Origin: Erythrobacter cryptus DSM 12079
GTDB taxonomy: Bacteria; Pseudomonadota; Alphaproteobacteria; Sphingomonadales; Sphingomonadaceae
Assembly: GCF_000422985.1 (NCBI RefSeq)
Contig: NZ_AUHC01000012.1
Location: 39,480-103,479, forward strand
Direction: 5' to 3'
Length of the DNA: 64,000 bases
Shown: one piece after another, positions 10,967 through 20,324 of the stretch
How positions within the stretch are numbered: position 1 is the first letter of the stretch
Layout: each line of letters begins with the position of its first letter
The notes under the pieces: model-generated
Databases searched by the model: none
What the model was told of the DNA's origin: nothing
The model's input: only the letters and a program-made list of their open reading frames with translations
Translations under genes and position numbers: made by a program

Positions 10967-12105
10967 GGCTCATCCCCCGCCGCGGGGGCAAGGCGCTGCG
11001 ACACCCGCACGGCAAGCCAGGCGATGCCAAGGACCATCAGCCCGGCAAGGATGAGGCCAAGCCCGCTGGTGAGGAGATCGGCAGCAAGTTCGAAGCTCAG
11101 GATGATGAGCCGCGCCGCGATCACCCCCACGGCAAGCTGGAACACCCCGCGCCACGGCACGGCGAGCGCGGCCGCGGCGATCCCCGCCCACAGCGCCATG
11201 AACAGCGCCGCGGCAGGCACGGTGTGGCCATTGGCAAACGCCGCCAGCGCCGCCGCCAGCCCCGCCCCGGCGATGATCGCGCCGGCCATCCGCCCCGAGG
11301 TCCCGGGCCGCAGCGCTGCCACTGCGCCCCCGGCAATCAGTGCGATCACACCACTGGCGAGCAACTGGATCGCCGTTCCTCGCATCTCCTCCCGGCCGAG
11401 TTCCCCGGCGCTCGCCACCGCGCAGGCGAGCGAGGCCCCGGCCACGCCATAGGCGAGCGCGAGTTGCTCGAGCCGCCGCCAGAAGGTGCTGCGCGCGCTG
11501 CGTGCGCGCAGGGCAGCGGCGAGCGGAGCAAGGAGGAGCGGCGCGGCGGTGGCAAGCCCCACCCACAGCCGCAGGGCGGCGCCCGGTTCATCGGGGCTGA
11601 GGGCCGCGCCGGCATAGTCCCAGGCGCACCAGGCAAGCCCGCCGACGAGCGCGAGCGCCACCGGCCAGCCGCGCCCCATCAGCAGCATCAGCGGCGCAAA
11701 CAAGGCGAGCCACAGCCCCAGCGGCTGCCACAGCGGCGCGGCGCTCTGATAGGCCTGCCCCAGAAGGCCGAAGAAGGTGAGGCCGAGCGCCGCGATCACG
11801 AACACCAGCGCCTCTGCCGCCCAGGGTGATCTTGCCGCCAGCCGCGCCTCGCGCGCCAGCAGCAGGCCGATGAGCACAGCAATCAGCGCGAGGTGGATGC
11901 CCAGCCGCAGCGCCGGCGGGATCGCTTCCCAATTGGCCGCGATCAGCGAGATCAGCCCGAGGCCGATCGCCAGCGCGCCGATGCCCCACACCGCCCAGAT
12001 CAGCAGCGGGCGGGCATGGGCCGCTTCATGCGCGAGCAGCCGGTCGCGCGTGGCCGCATCGATGAGGCCAGCCGCGTGCCACTCGGCGATCTTGCGCGCG
12101 CTCAT
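10963..12105 (-). CDS. DUF2157 multi-helix membrane protein
   Basis: A 380-aa integral membrane protein. The N-terminal soluble segment (ARKIAEWHAAGLIDAATRDR, residues 3-22) is the DUF2157 signature. It is followed by a region of about eleven to twelve hydrophobic helices starting with PLLIWAVWGIGALAIGLGL. The start is the ATG directly before this signature; the frame is open further upstream but that part overlaps pstS and has no family match. It is the first gene of a two-gene operon with the GDYXXLXY gene. Function is unknown, and no catalytic motif is visible. Confidence 0.82.
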   Translation of the reverse strand: MSARKIAEWHAAGLIDAATRDRLLAHEAAHARPLLIWAVWGIGALAIGLGLISLIAANWEAIPPALRLGIHLALIAVLIGLLLAREARLAARSPWAAEALVFVIAALGLTFFGLLGQAYQSAAPLWQPLGLWLALFAPLMLLMGRGWPVALALVGGLAWCAWDYAGAALSPDEPGAALRLWVGLATAAPLLLAPLAAALRARSARSTFWRRLEQLALAYGVAGASLACAVASAGELGREEMRGTAIQLLASGVIALIAGGAVAALRPGTSGRMAGAIIAGAGLAAALAAFANGHTVPAAALFMALWAGIAAAALAVPWRGVFQLAVGVIAARLIILSFELAADLLTSGLGLILAGLMVLGIAWLAVRVSQRLAPAAGDEP

Positions 12106-12155
12106 GGCCGCAAGGCTAGCGCGGCGCGGCGCCCGCGGCAATCGGAGAGGCCCGG

Positions 12156-13214
12156 CTAGTTCCCGGCCAGTTCCTCGCGGGTGAGGATGGTCTTGTCGCG
12201 CACCTTGGCGGCGTTGATCGCCATCGCCTCCTCGGGCATGGCGACCATGCCCACGCGCGTCAGCGGCCCGCCCTTGACCCAGCTCTTGGCCCATTCCTGC
12301 ATGAAGGCTTCAAGCCCCGGGATCGCGCGCAGGTGCGATTTCTTGACATAGACATACATCGCCCGCGCGCCGGGATAGGCAAAGCGCGAAATGTTCTCGT
12401 AAGTCGGCTCCACCCCGTTCATCGGCAGGCCCTGCACCCGATCGAGGTTTTCCTCCATGTAGGAATAGCCGAAAACCCCCACGGCGCGCGGATTGCCGAC
12501 GATCTTCTGCACGATCAGGTTGTCCTGCTCGCCCTGATCGACATAGCCGCCATCGCTGCGCACCTCGGTGCAGATCTTCTTGAACCTGTCCTCGTCGGCC
12601 TTCTTGAGCGCGGCCATCTCGGGATTGGTGAGGCAGCCTGCCTCGAGCACCAGCTCCTTGAGCGCATCGCGGGTGCCCGAGGTCGAGGGCGGGCCATAGA
12701 CGATGATCGGATCGGCCGGGAGCTTCGGATCGACATCCTTCCAGGTCTTGGCGGTCTGCGGCCTGCCATAGGGATTGGCGGCGAGCGCCTCGTAAACCGT
12801 GCGCGTGCTCAGATCGAGCATGATACCGCCCTTGGCCGAGGCAAAGGCGATGCCGTCAAGCCCCACTTCAAGCTCGATGATCTCGTCCACCCCGTTGGCC
12901 ACGCAGGTGTCGAACTCGGACAGCTTCATCCGCCGCGAGGCATTGGCCATGTCGGGGGTGTTGGGGCCGATGCCCGAGCAGAACAGCTGGATGCCGTTGC
13001 CGGTGCCGGTCGATTCGATCAGCGGCGAGGGCATGTCGGGATGGGCGCGGCTGAAATTTTCGGCCACCACCTTGGCGAAGGGATAGACCGTCGAGGAACC
13101 GACCGCGTGGACCGAGTTGCGCGTCGCCCCGCCGCCATCGCAGCCGGTAAGCGCAAGCGCGGCAAGGCCGAGCGCGGCGGCAGTCCGTGCGAGGGTGGAA
13201 AAGGGCTTGGTCAT
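12156..13214 (-). CDS. pstS: Phosphate-binding lipoprotein PstS family
   Basis: A 352-aa periplasmic substrate-binding protein of the high-affinity phosphate ABC transporter family. A lipoprotein signal (LALTGC, Cys about 25) anchors it. Phosphate-contact motifs include VGSSTVYPFAK, STGTGNGIQLFCSG and PPSTSGTRDAL. The ATG lies about 9 bases after a GGGA site; a TTG six bases earlier is less likely. No pstCAB or phoU is adjacent, so the transporter must be encoded elsewhere, or this is a stand-alone PstS-like protein. A PhoB-box-like half site lies upstream. Confidence 0.9.
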   Translation of the reverse strand: MTKPFSTLARTAAALGLAALALTGCDGGGATRNSVHAVGSSTVYPFAKVVAENFSRAHPDMPSPLIESTGTGNGIQLFCSGIGPNTPDMANASRRMKLSEFDTCVANGVDEIIELEVGLDGIAFASAKGGIMLDLSTRTVYEALAANPYGRPQTAKTWKDVDPKLPADPIIVYGPPSTSGTRDALKELVLEAGCLTNPEMAALKKADEDRFKKICTEVRSDGGYVDQGEQDNLIVQKIVGNPRAVGVFGYSYMEENLDRVQGLPMNGVEPTYENISRFAYPGARAMYVYVKKSHLRAIPGLEAFMQEWAKSWVKGGPLTRVGMVAMPEEAMAINAAKVRDKTILTREELAGN

Positions 13215-13248
13215 GGGCAATTCCCGCTTCTTGGCCAGGCTGCCCGCT

Positions 13249-13280
13249 AGGCGCGTTTGATGACAGGTCGGTTACCATCA
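13249..13280 (-). promoter_or_regulatory. Possible PHO box upstream of pstS (one good half site)
   Basis: Read on the minus strand, an exact CTGTCAT heptamer lies about 46-52 bases before the pstS start. A weak second repeat (TGGTAAC) sits one 11-base period away, as in PhoB boxes. Only one half matches well, so this is a candidate that fits the gene's function rather than a firm site. Confidence 0.3.
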
Positions 13281-13448
13281 TCGCCGCGCCTGCCCGCCCT
13301 TGCGCGCCTGCGCCCCGGTCGCCCTGCGCGTTTCTCCCGAGGGGCGTGCAAGCAATCGGGCAAGCATATGGATTTATTCGATTTTGCTTCCGAAGCGGGA
13401 TGGCGTCCTTAACAGCATCGTAAGGTCTCTCAGGCTACGCTCACGCCC

Positions 13449-15185
13449 ATGGCCTTCCCGCGCGATCTTGTCCGGCTGATTCTCGGCGCCGTGCTGCTCG
13501 CGCTGGCATGGGCCGCGCCGGCGGTGGCCCACTCCGCGCAGGAGATGGCCCACACGCCCACCTGCCATGCCACTTCCGGTCCCACGCGCGATCTGGCCGC
13601 GATGGCGCCGCGCGCGGCCTGGATCTGCGGCGGGGCGCCCACCCATCGCAGCCCGCCGGTGGCCTGGCTGCGCTTCGAGGCCGAGGCCTGGGCCGAGGGC
13701 GCGCCCCCGCGCTTCTTCTACACCCGCACCGCCCGGCACGAGGCGATCACCCTTGCCGTGCTCGATGCCGAAGGCCGCATGGTGAGCCGCCGCTTTGGCG
13801 AGAGCGAGGGCACGCCGATTGCCGCCGGGCCGGTGTTCAAGCTGCCGCTGCCCGAGGTCACGCCCGACACCCGCGCGGTGATCGTGCGGATCGACAAGCC
13901 CCATTCGATCCCGCTGCTCGCCGAGGCGCGCCTTGCCGATCATCCCGAGGCGGTGGCGCGTTCGCAGGTGGAAATGCTGGTGCTGGCGCTGGTGCTGGGG
14001 ATGCTGGTGCTGCCGCTCTTGTTCGACATCACCTTCTACCTCGTGCTGCGCGAGCGCTTCGTCGTCTATCACGCGCTGCTGGTGACGGGGATGATCGGCT
14101 ATCTGCTGTTTGCCGGGGGGCTGATCAATCTGTTTGTCGTGCTGCCGGTGGCATGGTTGGCGGTGCTGGCGCCGCTGTCCTGGGCGATCGGCTGCGGCGC
14201 GGCGCAGCTGTTCCTCAGCGCGTTTCTCGAGGCAGGAGCCTTGGCGCCCTGGGTGCGGCGTCTGGCCTTTTGGGGAGGGTGCTGGACCTTGGCGGTGCCG
14301 GGGTTCTTCGCGCTCCAGTTCCACGCCACCCAGCCGGTTGACGATCTGGCCTATTTCCTTTCCATCACCCCTGCGGCGGCCATTGCCACCTTTGCGATCG
14401 TGCACGCGATCCGGCGCGGCAGCCGTTCGGCGGTTTTCCTGGCCGTGGCCTGGACGCCGCTGATCATGACGTCGCTCGAACGACTGGCGCGCGGGCTGGG
14501 CCTTTATGTCGGCCCGGTCAGCCTTGACACCATGATGTTCGTTGCCACGGGCATCGAGGTGGTGGTGATCAGCCTTGCGATCGCCGACCGCTTCCTCGCG
14601 ATCCGCCACGAGCGCGATGCCGCGCTGAGCGAGGCACGGATGCTTGAACAGATCTCGACCCGCGACGCCCTTACCGGCCTGATGAACCGCCGTGGGATCG
14701 AGGCGCGCTTCGACGAGCTGCTGGCGCAGGGCTTTGACACCTTCGCCCTCGTTGATCTCGATCGCTTCAAGGCGATCAACGATCTGCACGGCCACCAGGT
14801 CGGCGATGCGGCGCTGATCGCCTGCGCCGGGGCGCTGCGCAGCGGCAGCGACCGCGATGCGATCGCGGTCAGGCTCGGGGGCGAGGAATTCGTGGTGCTG
14901 CTGCGCGGGCCGCGCACACTCGAGCGCGCCGAGGCGCTGCGCCGCGCCATTCCGATGCGCATCGCCCAGGAGGTGCCGGGGCTGGAGATGCCGGTCACCG
15001 CCAGCATGGGGGTGGTGATGCTGGGCGATGCGGCGCGCCACAAGATGGCCTTTGCCGAGTTCTACGCCCGGGCTGACGCGCTGATGTATGAGGCCAAGGC
15101 GAGCGGGCGCAACCGCCTCGCCTATGAGCGCCTGACGGTTTTCAGCTCTGTGCCGGAGCGGCGCAGGGACGAGCGCGCGGCGTGA
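13449..15185 (+). CDS. 7TM membrane-sensor diguanylate cyclase (GGDEF)
   Basis: A 578-aa enzyme expected to make cyclic di-GMP in response to an external or membrane signal. It has an N-terminal signal peptide (to about residue 27) and a periplasmic domain of about 150 residues with two cysteines. A seven-helix membrane region of the 7TMR-DISM type follows (about 175-390), then a cytoplasmic GGDEF domain. The active-site loop is RLGGEEFVV near residue 475, and STRDALTGLMNRRG marks the domain start. The inhibitory RxxD site is not evident before the loop, so product feedback may be absent. It is divergent from pstS across 234 bases that show no other gene. Confidence 0.88.
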   Translation: MAFPRDLVRLILGAVLLALAWAAPAVAHSAQEMAHTPTCHATSGPTRDLAAMAPRAAWICGGAPTHRSPPVAWLRFEAEAWAEGAPPRFFYTRTARHEAITLAVLDAEGRMVSRRFGESEGTPIAAGPVFKLPLPEVTPDTRAVIVRIDKPHSIPLLAEARLADHPEAVARSQVEMLVLALVLGMLVLPLLFDITFYLVLRERFVVYHALLVTGMIGYLLFAGGLINLFVVLPVAWLAVLAPLSWAIGCGAAQLFLSAFLEAGALAPWVRRLAFWGGCWTLAVPGFFALQFHATQPVDDLAYFLSITPAAAIATFAIVHAIRRGSRSAVFLAVAWTPLIMTSLERLARGLGLYVGPVSLDTMMFVATGIEVVVISLAIADRFLAIRHERDAALSEARMLEQISTRDALTGLMNRRGIEARFDELLAQGFDTFALVDLDRFKAINDLHGHQVGDAALIACAGALRSGSDRDAIAVRLGGEEFVVLLRGPRTLERAEALRRAIPMRIAQEVPGLEMPVTASMGVVMLGDAARHKMAFAEFYARADALMYEAKASGRNRLAYERLTVFSSVPERRRDERAA

Positions 15186-15219
15186 GCGGCCCCCCCAGGG
15201 GAGGGGGAGACTGCGCCCT

Positions 15220-15612
15220 TCAATCGAGGAACGGCGCGAGCACTTCGGGCCGCACCCGCGCCAGCCGCCCGGTGGCGCGATCAAGCATCGCCCAGGTGGT
15301 CGCGGCGCTGACGAGGCGCCTGCCGCCTGCATCGGCAAACTCCACCCGGCGCAGCGACTTGGCTCCTTGCGCGGGGCCTTCGATCCAGGTTTCGGCCCGC
15401 ACGCTCTCGCCGAGGCCGACATTGCCTCGGTAGTCGATCTCGTGGCGCACCACCACCCAGAAGAACGCCGCGCGATCCTCGGGCCGCGCCGCTGCGTCCC
15501 AGTGGGCGGTGGCCATGTCCTGAATCCACTGCACCCACACCGTGTTGTTGACGTGGCCGAGCGCGTCGATGTGCTGCGGCTCGGCCACGAAGGTGCGGGC
15601 AAAGCGCCTCAC
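15220..15612 (-). CDS. Acyl-CoA thioesterase, 4-hydroxybenzoyl-CoA thioesterase/YbgC type
   Basis: A 130-aa hot-dog fold hydrolase. The family motif appears as VAEPQHIDALGHVNNTVWVQ near residues 9-28, where the Asp/His-Asn-Asn cluster forms the active site, followed by HEIDYRGNVGLGESV. The start is GTG, overlapping the TGA of the upstream peptidase gene as GTGA; this fits the family length and puts the conserved motif at the usual place, while the frame further upstream lies inside the peptidase. Substrate is unknown. It forms a coupled two-gene unit with the S9 peptidase. Confidence 0.85.
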   Translation of the reverse strand: MRRFARTFVAEPQHIDALGHVNNTVWVQWIQDMATAHWDAAARPEDRAAFFWVVVRHEIDYRGNVGLGESVRAETWIEGPAQGAKSLRRVEFADAGGRRLVSAATTWAMLDRATGRLARVRPEVLAPFLD

Positions 15613-17831
15613 TCGCCCTCGGCTTTCGGCGCCATCCCCATCTGCCAGAGGATGAAGGCGAATTCCTCTGCCGTCTCCTTGAGGCTGTTCCAGCGGCCCG
15701 ATTGCCCGCCGTGGCCTGCGCCCATGTTGGTCTTCAAGAGCAAGAGGTTGTCGTCGGTCTTGAGTTCGCGCAGTTTCGCCACCCACTTGGCCGGTTCCCA
15801 ATAGGTGACGCGCGGATCGTTGAGCCCCGCGGTCACCAGCAGCGGCGGATAGGCCTTGGCGCTCACCTGATCATAGGGCGAATAGGAGAGCATGTAGGCA
15901 AAGGCCTCCTTGTCGAGGATCGGGTTGCCCCATTCCTGCCACTCGCCTGGGGTCAAGGGGAGTTTCTCGTTGAGCATGGTGTTGACCACGTCAACGAAGG
16001 GCACGTGCGCCACCACCGCGCCATATTGCCTGGGATCCTGGTTGATCACCGCCCCCATCAGCTCGCCGCCGGCCGAACCGCCGCTCGCCGTCACCATCCC
16101 TTCTGCCGTATAGCCCCGGGCGATGAGGCCGCGGCCCGCATCGACGAAATCGTTGAAGGTGTTGCGCCGGGCAAAGAGCTTGCCCTGAAGATACCAGCGC
16201 CGCCCGAGATCGTCGCCGCCGCGGATATGGGCGATGGCATAGGCAAAGCCGCGATCGACGAGGCTGAGGCGCGTGGTCGAAAAGCCCGGCGGCACGGCAT
16301 AGCCATAGGCACCATAGGCATAGAGGTGGAGCGGGCCCGGCCCCTCGATCCCGGCCTTTTTCAGGATCTCCGCCCGATCCCGGCGCATCAGGATGCTCAC
16401 CGGCACCAGCGTGCCATCGCGCGCCTCGATGGTGATGCGCTCGGAAACATAGAGCGAGGGATCATAGCCGCTCGGGATTTCCTGCGTCTTCAAGGTGATG
16501 AGCTTGCCGCTCGCCACCTCGTAATCATAGACCGTCGCCGGGGTCACCATCGACTGATAGGCGAGCCTGAGCGTGCTCACCGCGTATTCGGGGTTGTTCG
16601 AAAGCCCGGCGGTGTAGCTCGGCTCGGGAAAGGCGATCGGGGTGGGCGTGTTCGGATCGGTGTAGCGGCGCAGCTCGATCTGGTCGAGGCCCTGGCGCCG
16701 CCCCTCGGTGACGAAGAAATCGGCAAAGAGCTGGAAATCGGTGAGATAGAAGTCGTTCGATCCGGCGATCACCGTCTCCCATGCGCCCGGCTGGGTCAGC
16801 GGCGCCTTGGCGAGGCGGAAATTGATGTGATCATCATTGGTGAGCACCCACACTTCGCCATCGCGCACATCGACGCTGTATTCCACCCCCTTGTGCCGCG
16901 GCCTCACCAGGATCGGCGCGGCGCTGGGATCGGTGGCAGGCACGAGGCGCACCTCGCTGGTCTCGTTGTCGCCGGTCGAGATGATCAGCCAGTCCTTCTG
17001 CGCGGAAAGGCCGGCGCTGACGCCGAAGCTCTGGTCCTCCTCCTTGTAGAGCGTGACGTCCGCCTCGATCGGGGTGCCGATCACGTGCATCTTCGCCTCG
17101 AGCGTGCGCCACTCCTCGGTCGAGGGGCCATAGACGAGCGCGGTGTCGTTCTTCACCCACACAAGGTCGCTGCGCAGGTTGGGGATGATGTCGGGCAGCA
17201 GGGCGCCGGTCTGCAAGTCCTTGATCCGCGCGGTGTAGCGTTCCGAGCCATCGGTATCGACCGAGTAGGCGAGATAGCGCCCGTTCTCGCTCACCGAGGC
17301 CGCGCCAAGGCGGAAATATTCGTGGCCCTCGGCCAGTTCGTTCTCATCGAGCAGCAGCTGCGGCTCGCCCCCCCCCACGGGCCGGCGATAGTGCTTCCGG
17401 TATTGCGCGCCTTCCTCGAACTCGGACCAGTAGAGATAGTCGCCATCCTTCTGCGGCACGGTGGAATCATCTTCCTTGATACGCGAGCGCATCTCGGCAA
17501 ACAGCGCCTCGATGAAGGGCGCCTGGGCTGCCATCTGCGCCTCGAAATAGGCGTTTTCGGCCTCGAGATGGGCGAGCACCTCGGGATCGTCCACCTTGGG
17601 GTAGGACTTGTCATAGAGCCAGTCGTAAGGGTCTTCGACGGTGATCCCGTGCACGGTGTAGCTGTGCGGCTTCTTCGCGGCGACGGGGGGCTTGATCTCG
17701 GTCTTGGCAGGGGCGGAAGACGTGGTCACGCGGGTTTGATCCTCTCTGGACGTGGCAAGCGCGGCGGCAGGCGCAAGACTGGTGGCGGCAAGCGCCGCGG
17801 CAAGGGCAAGGGCGCTGGCAGATCGCATCAT
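15609..17831 (-). CDS. Secreted S9 oligopeptidase, oligopeptidase B type
   Basis: A 740-aa serine peptidase that cleaves short peptides, probably after basic residues. A signal peptide (MMRSASALALAAALAATSLA) predicts periplasmic export. A beta-propeller-like N-terminal half is followed by an alpha/beta hydrolase. The catalytic triad is Ser in GGSAGG (about 584), Asp in GLNDPRV (about 674) and His in GAGHGG (about 706). The N-terminal DPYDWLYD is the oligopeptidase B signature. The ATG follows GAGGAATTGCCC; a GTG one codon earlier is possible. It is divergent from the Xaa-Pro aminopeptidase gene, with 135 bases between. Confidence 0.92.
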   Translation of the reverse strand: MMRSASALALAAALAATSLAPAAALATSREDQTRVTTSSAPAKTEIKPPVAAKKPHSYTVHGITVEDPYDWLYDKSYPKVDDPEVLAHLEAENAYFEAQMAAQAPFIEALFAEMRSRIKEDDSTVPQKDGDYLYWSEFEEGAQYRKHYRRPVGGGEPQLLLDENELAEGHEYFRLGAASVSENGRYLAYSVDTDGSERYTARIKDLQTGALLPDIIPNLRSDLVWVKNDTALVYGPSTEEWRTLEAKMHVIGTPIEADVTLYKEEDQSFGVSAGLSAQKDWLIISTGDNETSEVRLVPATDPSAAPILVRPRHKGVEYSVDVRDGEVWVLTNDDHINFRLAKAPLTQPGAWETVIAGSNDFYLTDFQLFADFFVTEGRRQGLDQIELRRYTDPNTPTPIAFPEPSYTAGLSNNPEYAVSTLRLAYQSMVTPATVYDYEVASGKLITLKTQEIPSGYDPSLYVSERITIEARDGTLVPVSILMRRDRAEILKKAGIEGPGPLHLYAYGAYGYAVPPGFSTTRLSLVDRGFAYAIAHIRGGDDLGRRWYLQGKLFARRNTFNDFVDAGRGLIARGYTAEGMVTASGGSAGGELMGAVINQDPRQYGAVVAHVPFVDVVNTMLNEKLPLTPGEWQEWGNPILDKEAFAYMLSYSPYDQVSAKAYPPLLVTAGLNDPRVTYWEPAKWVAKLRELKTDDNLLLLKTNMGAGHGGQSGRWNSLKETAEEFAFILWQMGMAPKAEGE

Positions 17832-17966
17832 CACGGGCAATTCCTCGTTGGCGGCCCGGCAGCAGCGCCGCGGGTGGAAAGACGCGCGGCGAGGGCCTAT
17901 GATGCGGCTTCTAGTGTCCCGGCAGTGCAGCACAAGGCCCCGGCGCAATTCCGAAGGATCAAGACC

Positions 17967-19775
17967 ATGCTGATGCACCCCCACGAAGCCCGCCTTGCTG
18001 CCCTGCGCGCCGAACTGGCGCGCCGCGGCCTTGAAGGCTTCATTGTGCCGATCAGTGATGAGCACATGAGCGAATATGTCGGCGAATATGCCCAGCGCCT
18101 CGCCTGGCTCACCGGCTTTGGCGGCTCGGCCGGCTTTGCCGCGGTGACGCAGGGCCGCGCGGCGATCTTCGTCGATGGGCGCTACACCGTGCAGGTGCGC
18201 GCACAGGTGGCGGGCGAGCTGTTCGATTACAAGAACATCCCCGCCGACAGCCTGGCGGGCTGGCTCGCCGAAGTGTGCGCGCCCGGGGCGCGGATCGGCT
18301 ATGATCCCTGGCTCCACACCGCGCGCTGGGCCGCCGATCTTGCCGCAGCGCTGGCCCAAAAGGGCATCGAACTGGTGGCAACCGAAGGCAACCCCATCGA
18401 TGCGGTGTGGGCCGATCGGCCCGCCCCTTCTGCCGCCCCGGCGCTGCCCTATGACGTAGCGCTCGCGGGGCGCACCAGCGCCGAAAAGCGCGCCGCCATC
18501 GCCGCGTGGCTGGCAGGCGCGGGCGATGATGCGCTGGTGATCACCGCGCTCGATGCGATCGCCTGGCTGCTCAACATCCGCGGGAGCGACGTGGCCCACA
18601 CCCCGGTGGCGCTCGCCTATGTCATTGCCCACAAGGATGGCAGCGCGGAACTGTTCATCGCGCCCGAGAAGGTCACCCCCGCACTTGCGCGCCATCTCGG
18701 CAATGCGGTGAGGATCCGCGACCGCGCCGAATTTGCCCCCGCGCTTGCCCGGGAACTTGCGGGCAAGCGCGTCGCGCTCGATCCCGATTTCTCGGTCGCG
18801 GCGATCGCCCAGGCGCTCGCGGCGGGGGGCGCGCAGGTCGCGTTCAAGACCGATCCCACAATTCTCGCCAAGGCGATCAAGAACCCGGTCGAACAGCAGG
18901 GCCAGCGCGAGGCGCAGGCGCGCGACGGGGCGGCTCTGGTGCGCTTCCTGCGCTGGCTCGAAGCCGAGGCGCCGGGGGGCGGGGTCGATGAGCTCGCCGC
19001 CGCGGCGCGGCTCGAGGCTTTCCGGCGCGAAGACCCGGGCCTTGTCGATCTGTCCTTCGACACCATCTCCGCGGCCGGCCCCCACGCCGCGCTGCCGCAT
19101 TACAAGGTGGATCGGCAAAGCAACATCCCGATCCCCCCTTCATCGATCTATCTCGTTGATTCAGGGGGGCAATATCCCGGCGGCACCACCGATGTCACGC
19201 GCACCGTGTGGATCGGGCCGGGCGCGCCCTCGCCCGAACAGCGCGATCGCTTCACCCGGGTGCTCAAGGGCCATATCCAGCTTGCCCGGGCGGTGTTTCC
19301 GCAAGGCACCTGCGGGGGTCAGCTCGATATTCTTGCCCGCCAGTTCCTGTGGGAGGCGGGGTGCGATTATGCCCACGGCACCGGCCACGGGGTGGGCAGC
19401 TTCCTTTCGGTGCACGAAGGCCCGCAGCGCATCGCCAAGCCCGGCGGCGGGCAGGCGGGCACCGGGCAGGAGCTGTTTGCCGGCATGATCCTTTCCAACG
19501 AGCCGGGCTATTACCAGCAGGGCCACTACGGCATCCGCATCGAGAACCTGGTGCTGGTGGAGGAACGCGCGATTCCCGGGGCGCAAGGCCGCTGGCTCGG
19601 CTTCGAGACGCTCACCTTCGTGCCGATCGACCGAAAGCTGATCGACAAGGGCCTGATGACCGCCGAGGAAGTGGCCTGGCTCGATGCCTATCACGCCAAG
19701 GTGCGCGAGGTGCTCGGCCCGCGGCTTGCCGGCGACGATCTTGCCTGGCTGGAGCGCGAGACCGCGCCGTTGTGA
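17967..19775 (+). CDS. M24 Xaa-Pro aminopeptidase (PepP2 type)
   Basis: A 602-aa metallopeptidase that removes N-terminal residues ahead of proline. It has two creatinase-like N-terminal domains and a pita-bread catalytic domain. The five metal ligands are visible: two Asp in VDSGGQYPGGTTDVTRT (from about 397), His in HGTGHGVG (about 474), and Glu in NEPGYY (about 511) and RIENLV (about 525). There is no signal peptide, so it is cytoplasmic. The ATG follows AAGGA by 9 bases. The same frame stays open for over 2 kb upstream, but that part is the antisense of the S9 peptidase and is not coding. Confidence 0.94.
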   Translation: MLMHPHEARLAALRAELARRGLEGFIVPISDEHMSEYVGEYAQRLAWLTGFGGSAGFAAVTQGRAAIFVDGRYTVQVRAQVAGELFDYKNIPADSLAGWLAEVCAPGARIGYDPWLHTARWAADLAAALAQKGIELVATEGNPIDAVWADRPAPSAAPALPYDVALAGRTSAEKRAAIAAWLAGAGDDALVITALDAIAWLLNIRGSDVAHTPVALAYVIAHKDGSAELFIAPEKVTPALARHLGNAVRIRDRAEFAPALARELAGKRVALDPDFSVAAIAQALAAGGAQVAFKTDPTILAKAIKNPVEQQGQREAQARDGAALVRFLRWLEAEAPGGGVDELAAAARLEAFRREDPGLVDLSFDTISAAGPHAALPHYKVDRQSNIPIPPSSIYLVDSGGQYPGGTTDVTRTVWIGPGAPSPEQRDRFTRVLKGHIQLARAVFPQGTCGGQLDILARQFLWEAGCDYAHGTGHGVGSFLSVHEGPQRIAKPGGGQAGTGQELFAGMILSNEPGYYQQGHYGIRIENLVLVEERAIPGAQGRWLGFETLTFVPIDRKLIDKGLMTAEEVAWLDAYHAKVREVLGPRLAGDDLAWLERETAPL

Positions 19776-19943
19776 TTAACCCAGGCCCTTGCCCCTCACG
19801 CGAAGGGCTGGGGATGGGTGTTCCACCTGCGCGCCCACCGTGCCCGCCCCGGCCCCAGCGCACGGCGGAGGGGGAGGCGCCTTGCTCGCTCGCCGATGTT
19901 CATGTAATGTTCTTATCCATCGAGTCGCGTGGGAGGCGCATCA

Positions 19944-20324
19944 ATGATCGGCTATGTCACCCTTGGCACCAATGATCTGCCGCGCGCGGCGGCCTTCTAT
20001 GATGCGATCGCCGCCCATTTCGGCGTGGGGCGGATGATCGAGGCGGGCAGCTTCATCGCCTGGGGCGCATGGGGCGGGGCGCCGGGGATCGCCGCGACCT
20101 TGCCGTTTGACGGCCAGCCGGCGAGCGTGGGCAACGGGGTGATGGTGGCGCTCGAGGTCAAGACGCCGGAAGATGTCCATGCGCTCCACGCCACCGCGCT
20201 CGCCCATGGCGGCACCTGCGAAGGCGCCCCCGGCCCGCGCGGGGACGAGGGCTTCTATGCCGGCTATTTCCGCGATCCGGATGGCAACAAGCTCAATGCC
20301 TTTTGCATGGTGGCGCGGCCATGA
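19944..20324 (+). CDS. VOC (glyoxalase/bleomycin-resistance fold) family protein
   Basis: A 126-aa protein of the vicinal-oxygen-chelate superfamily. It starts with MIGYVTLGTNDLPRAAAFYD, the beta-alpha-beta opening of the fold, and ends with GYFRDPDGNKLNAF, which supplies the last metal ligand. It may be a lyase, dioxygenase or binding protein; the sequence does not tell which. The ATG is 7 bases after GGGAGGCG. Its stop overlaps the start of the cupin gene in an ATGA, so the two were co-translated. The gap before it (about 170 bases) holds no gene. Confidence 0.85.
   Translation: MIGYVTLGTNDLPRAAAFYDAIAAHFGVGRMIEAGSFIAWGAWGGAPGIAATLPFDGQPASVGNGVMVALEVKTPEDVHALHATALAHGGTCEGAPGPRGDEGFYAGYFRDPDGNKLNAFCMVARP

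Noticed and set aside
15702..17966. Open plus-strand frame of about 755 codons ahead of the Xaa-Pro aminopeptidase start
   Set aside because: It is the antisense of the S9 peptidase, which has a signal peptide and a full catalytic triad. The open frame reflects G+C-rich codon use, and no protein family is readable in it.
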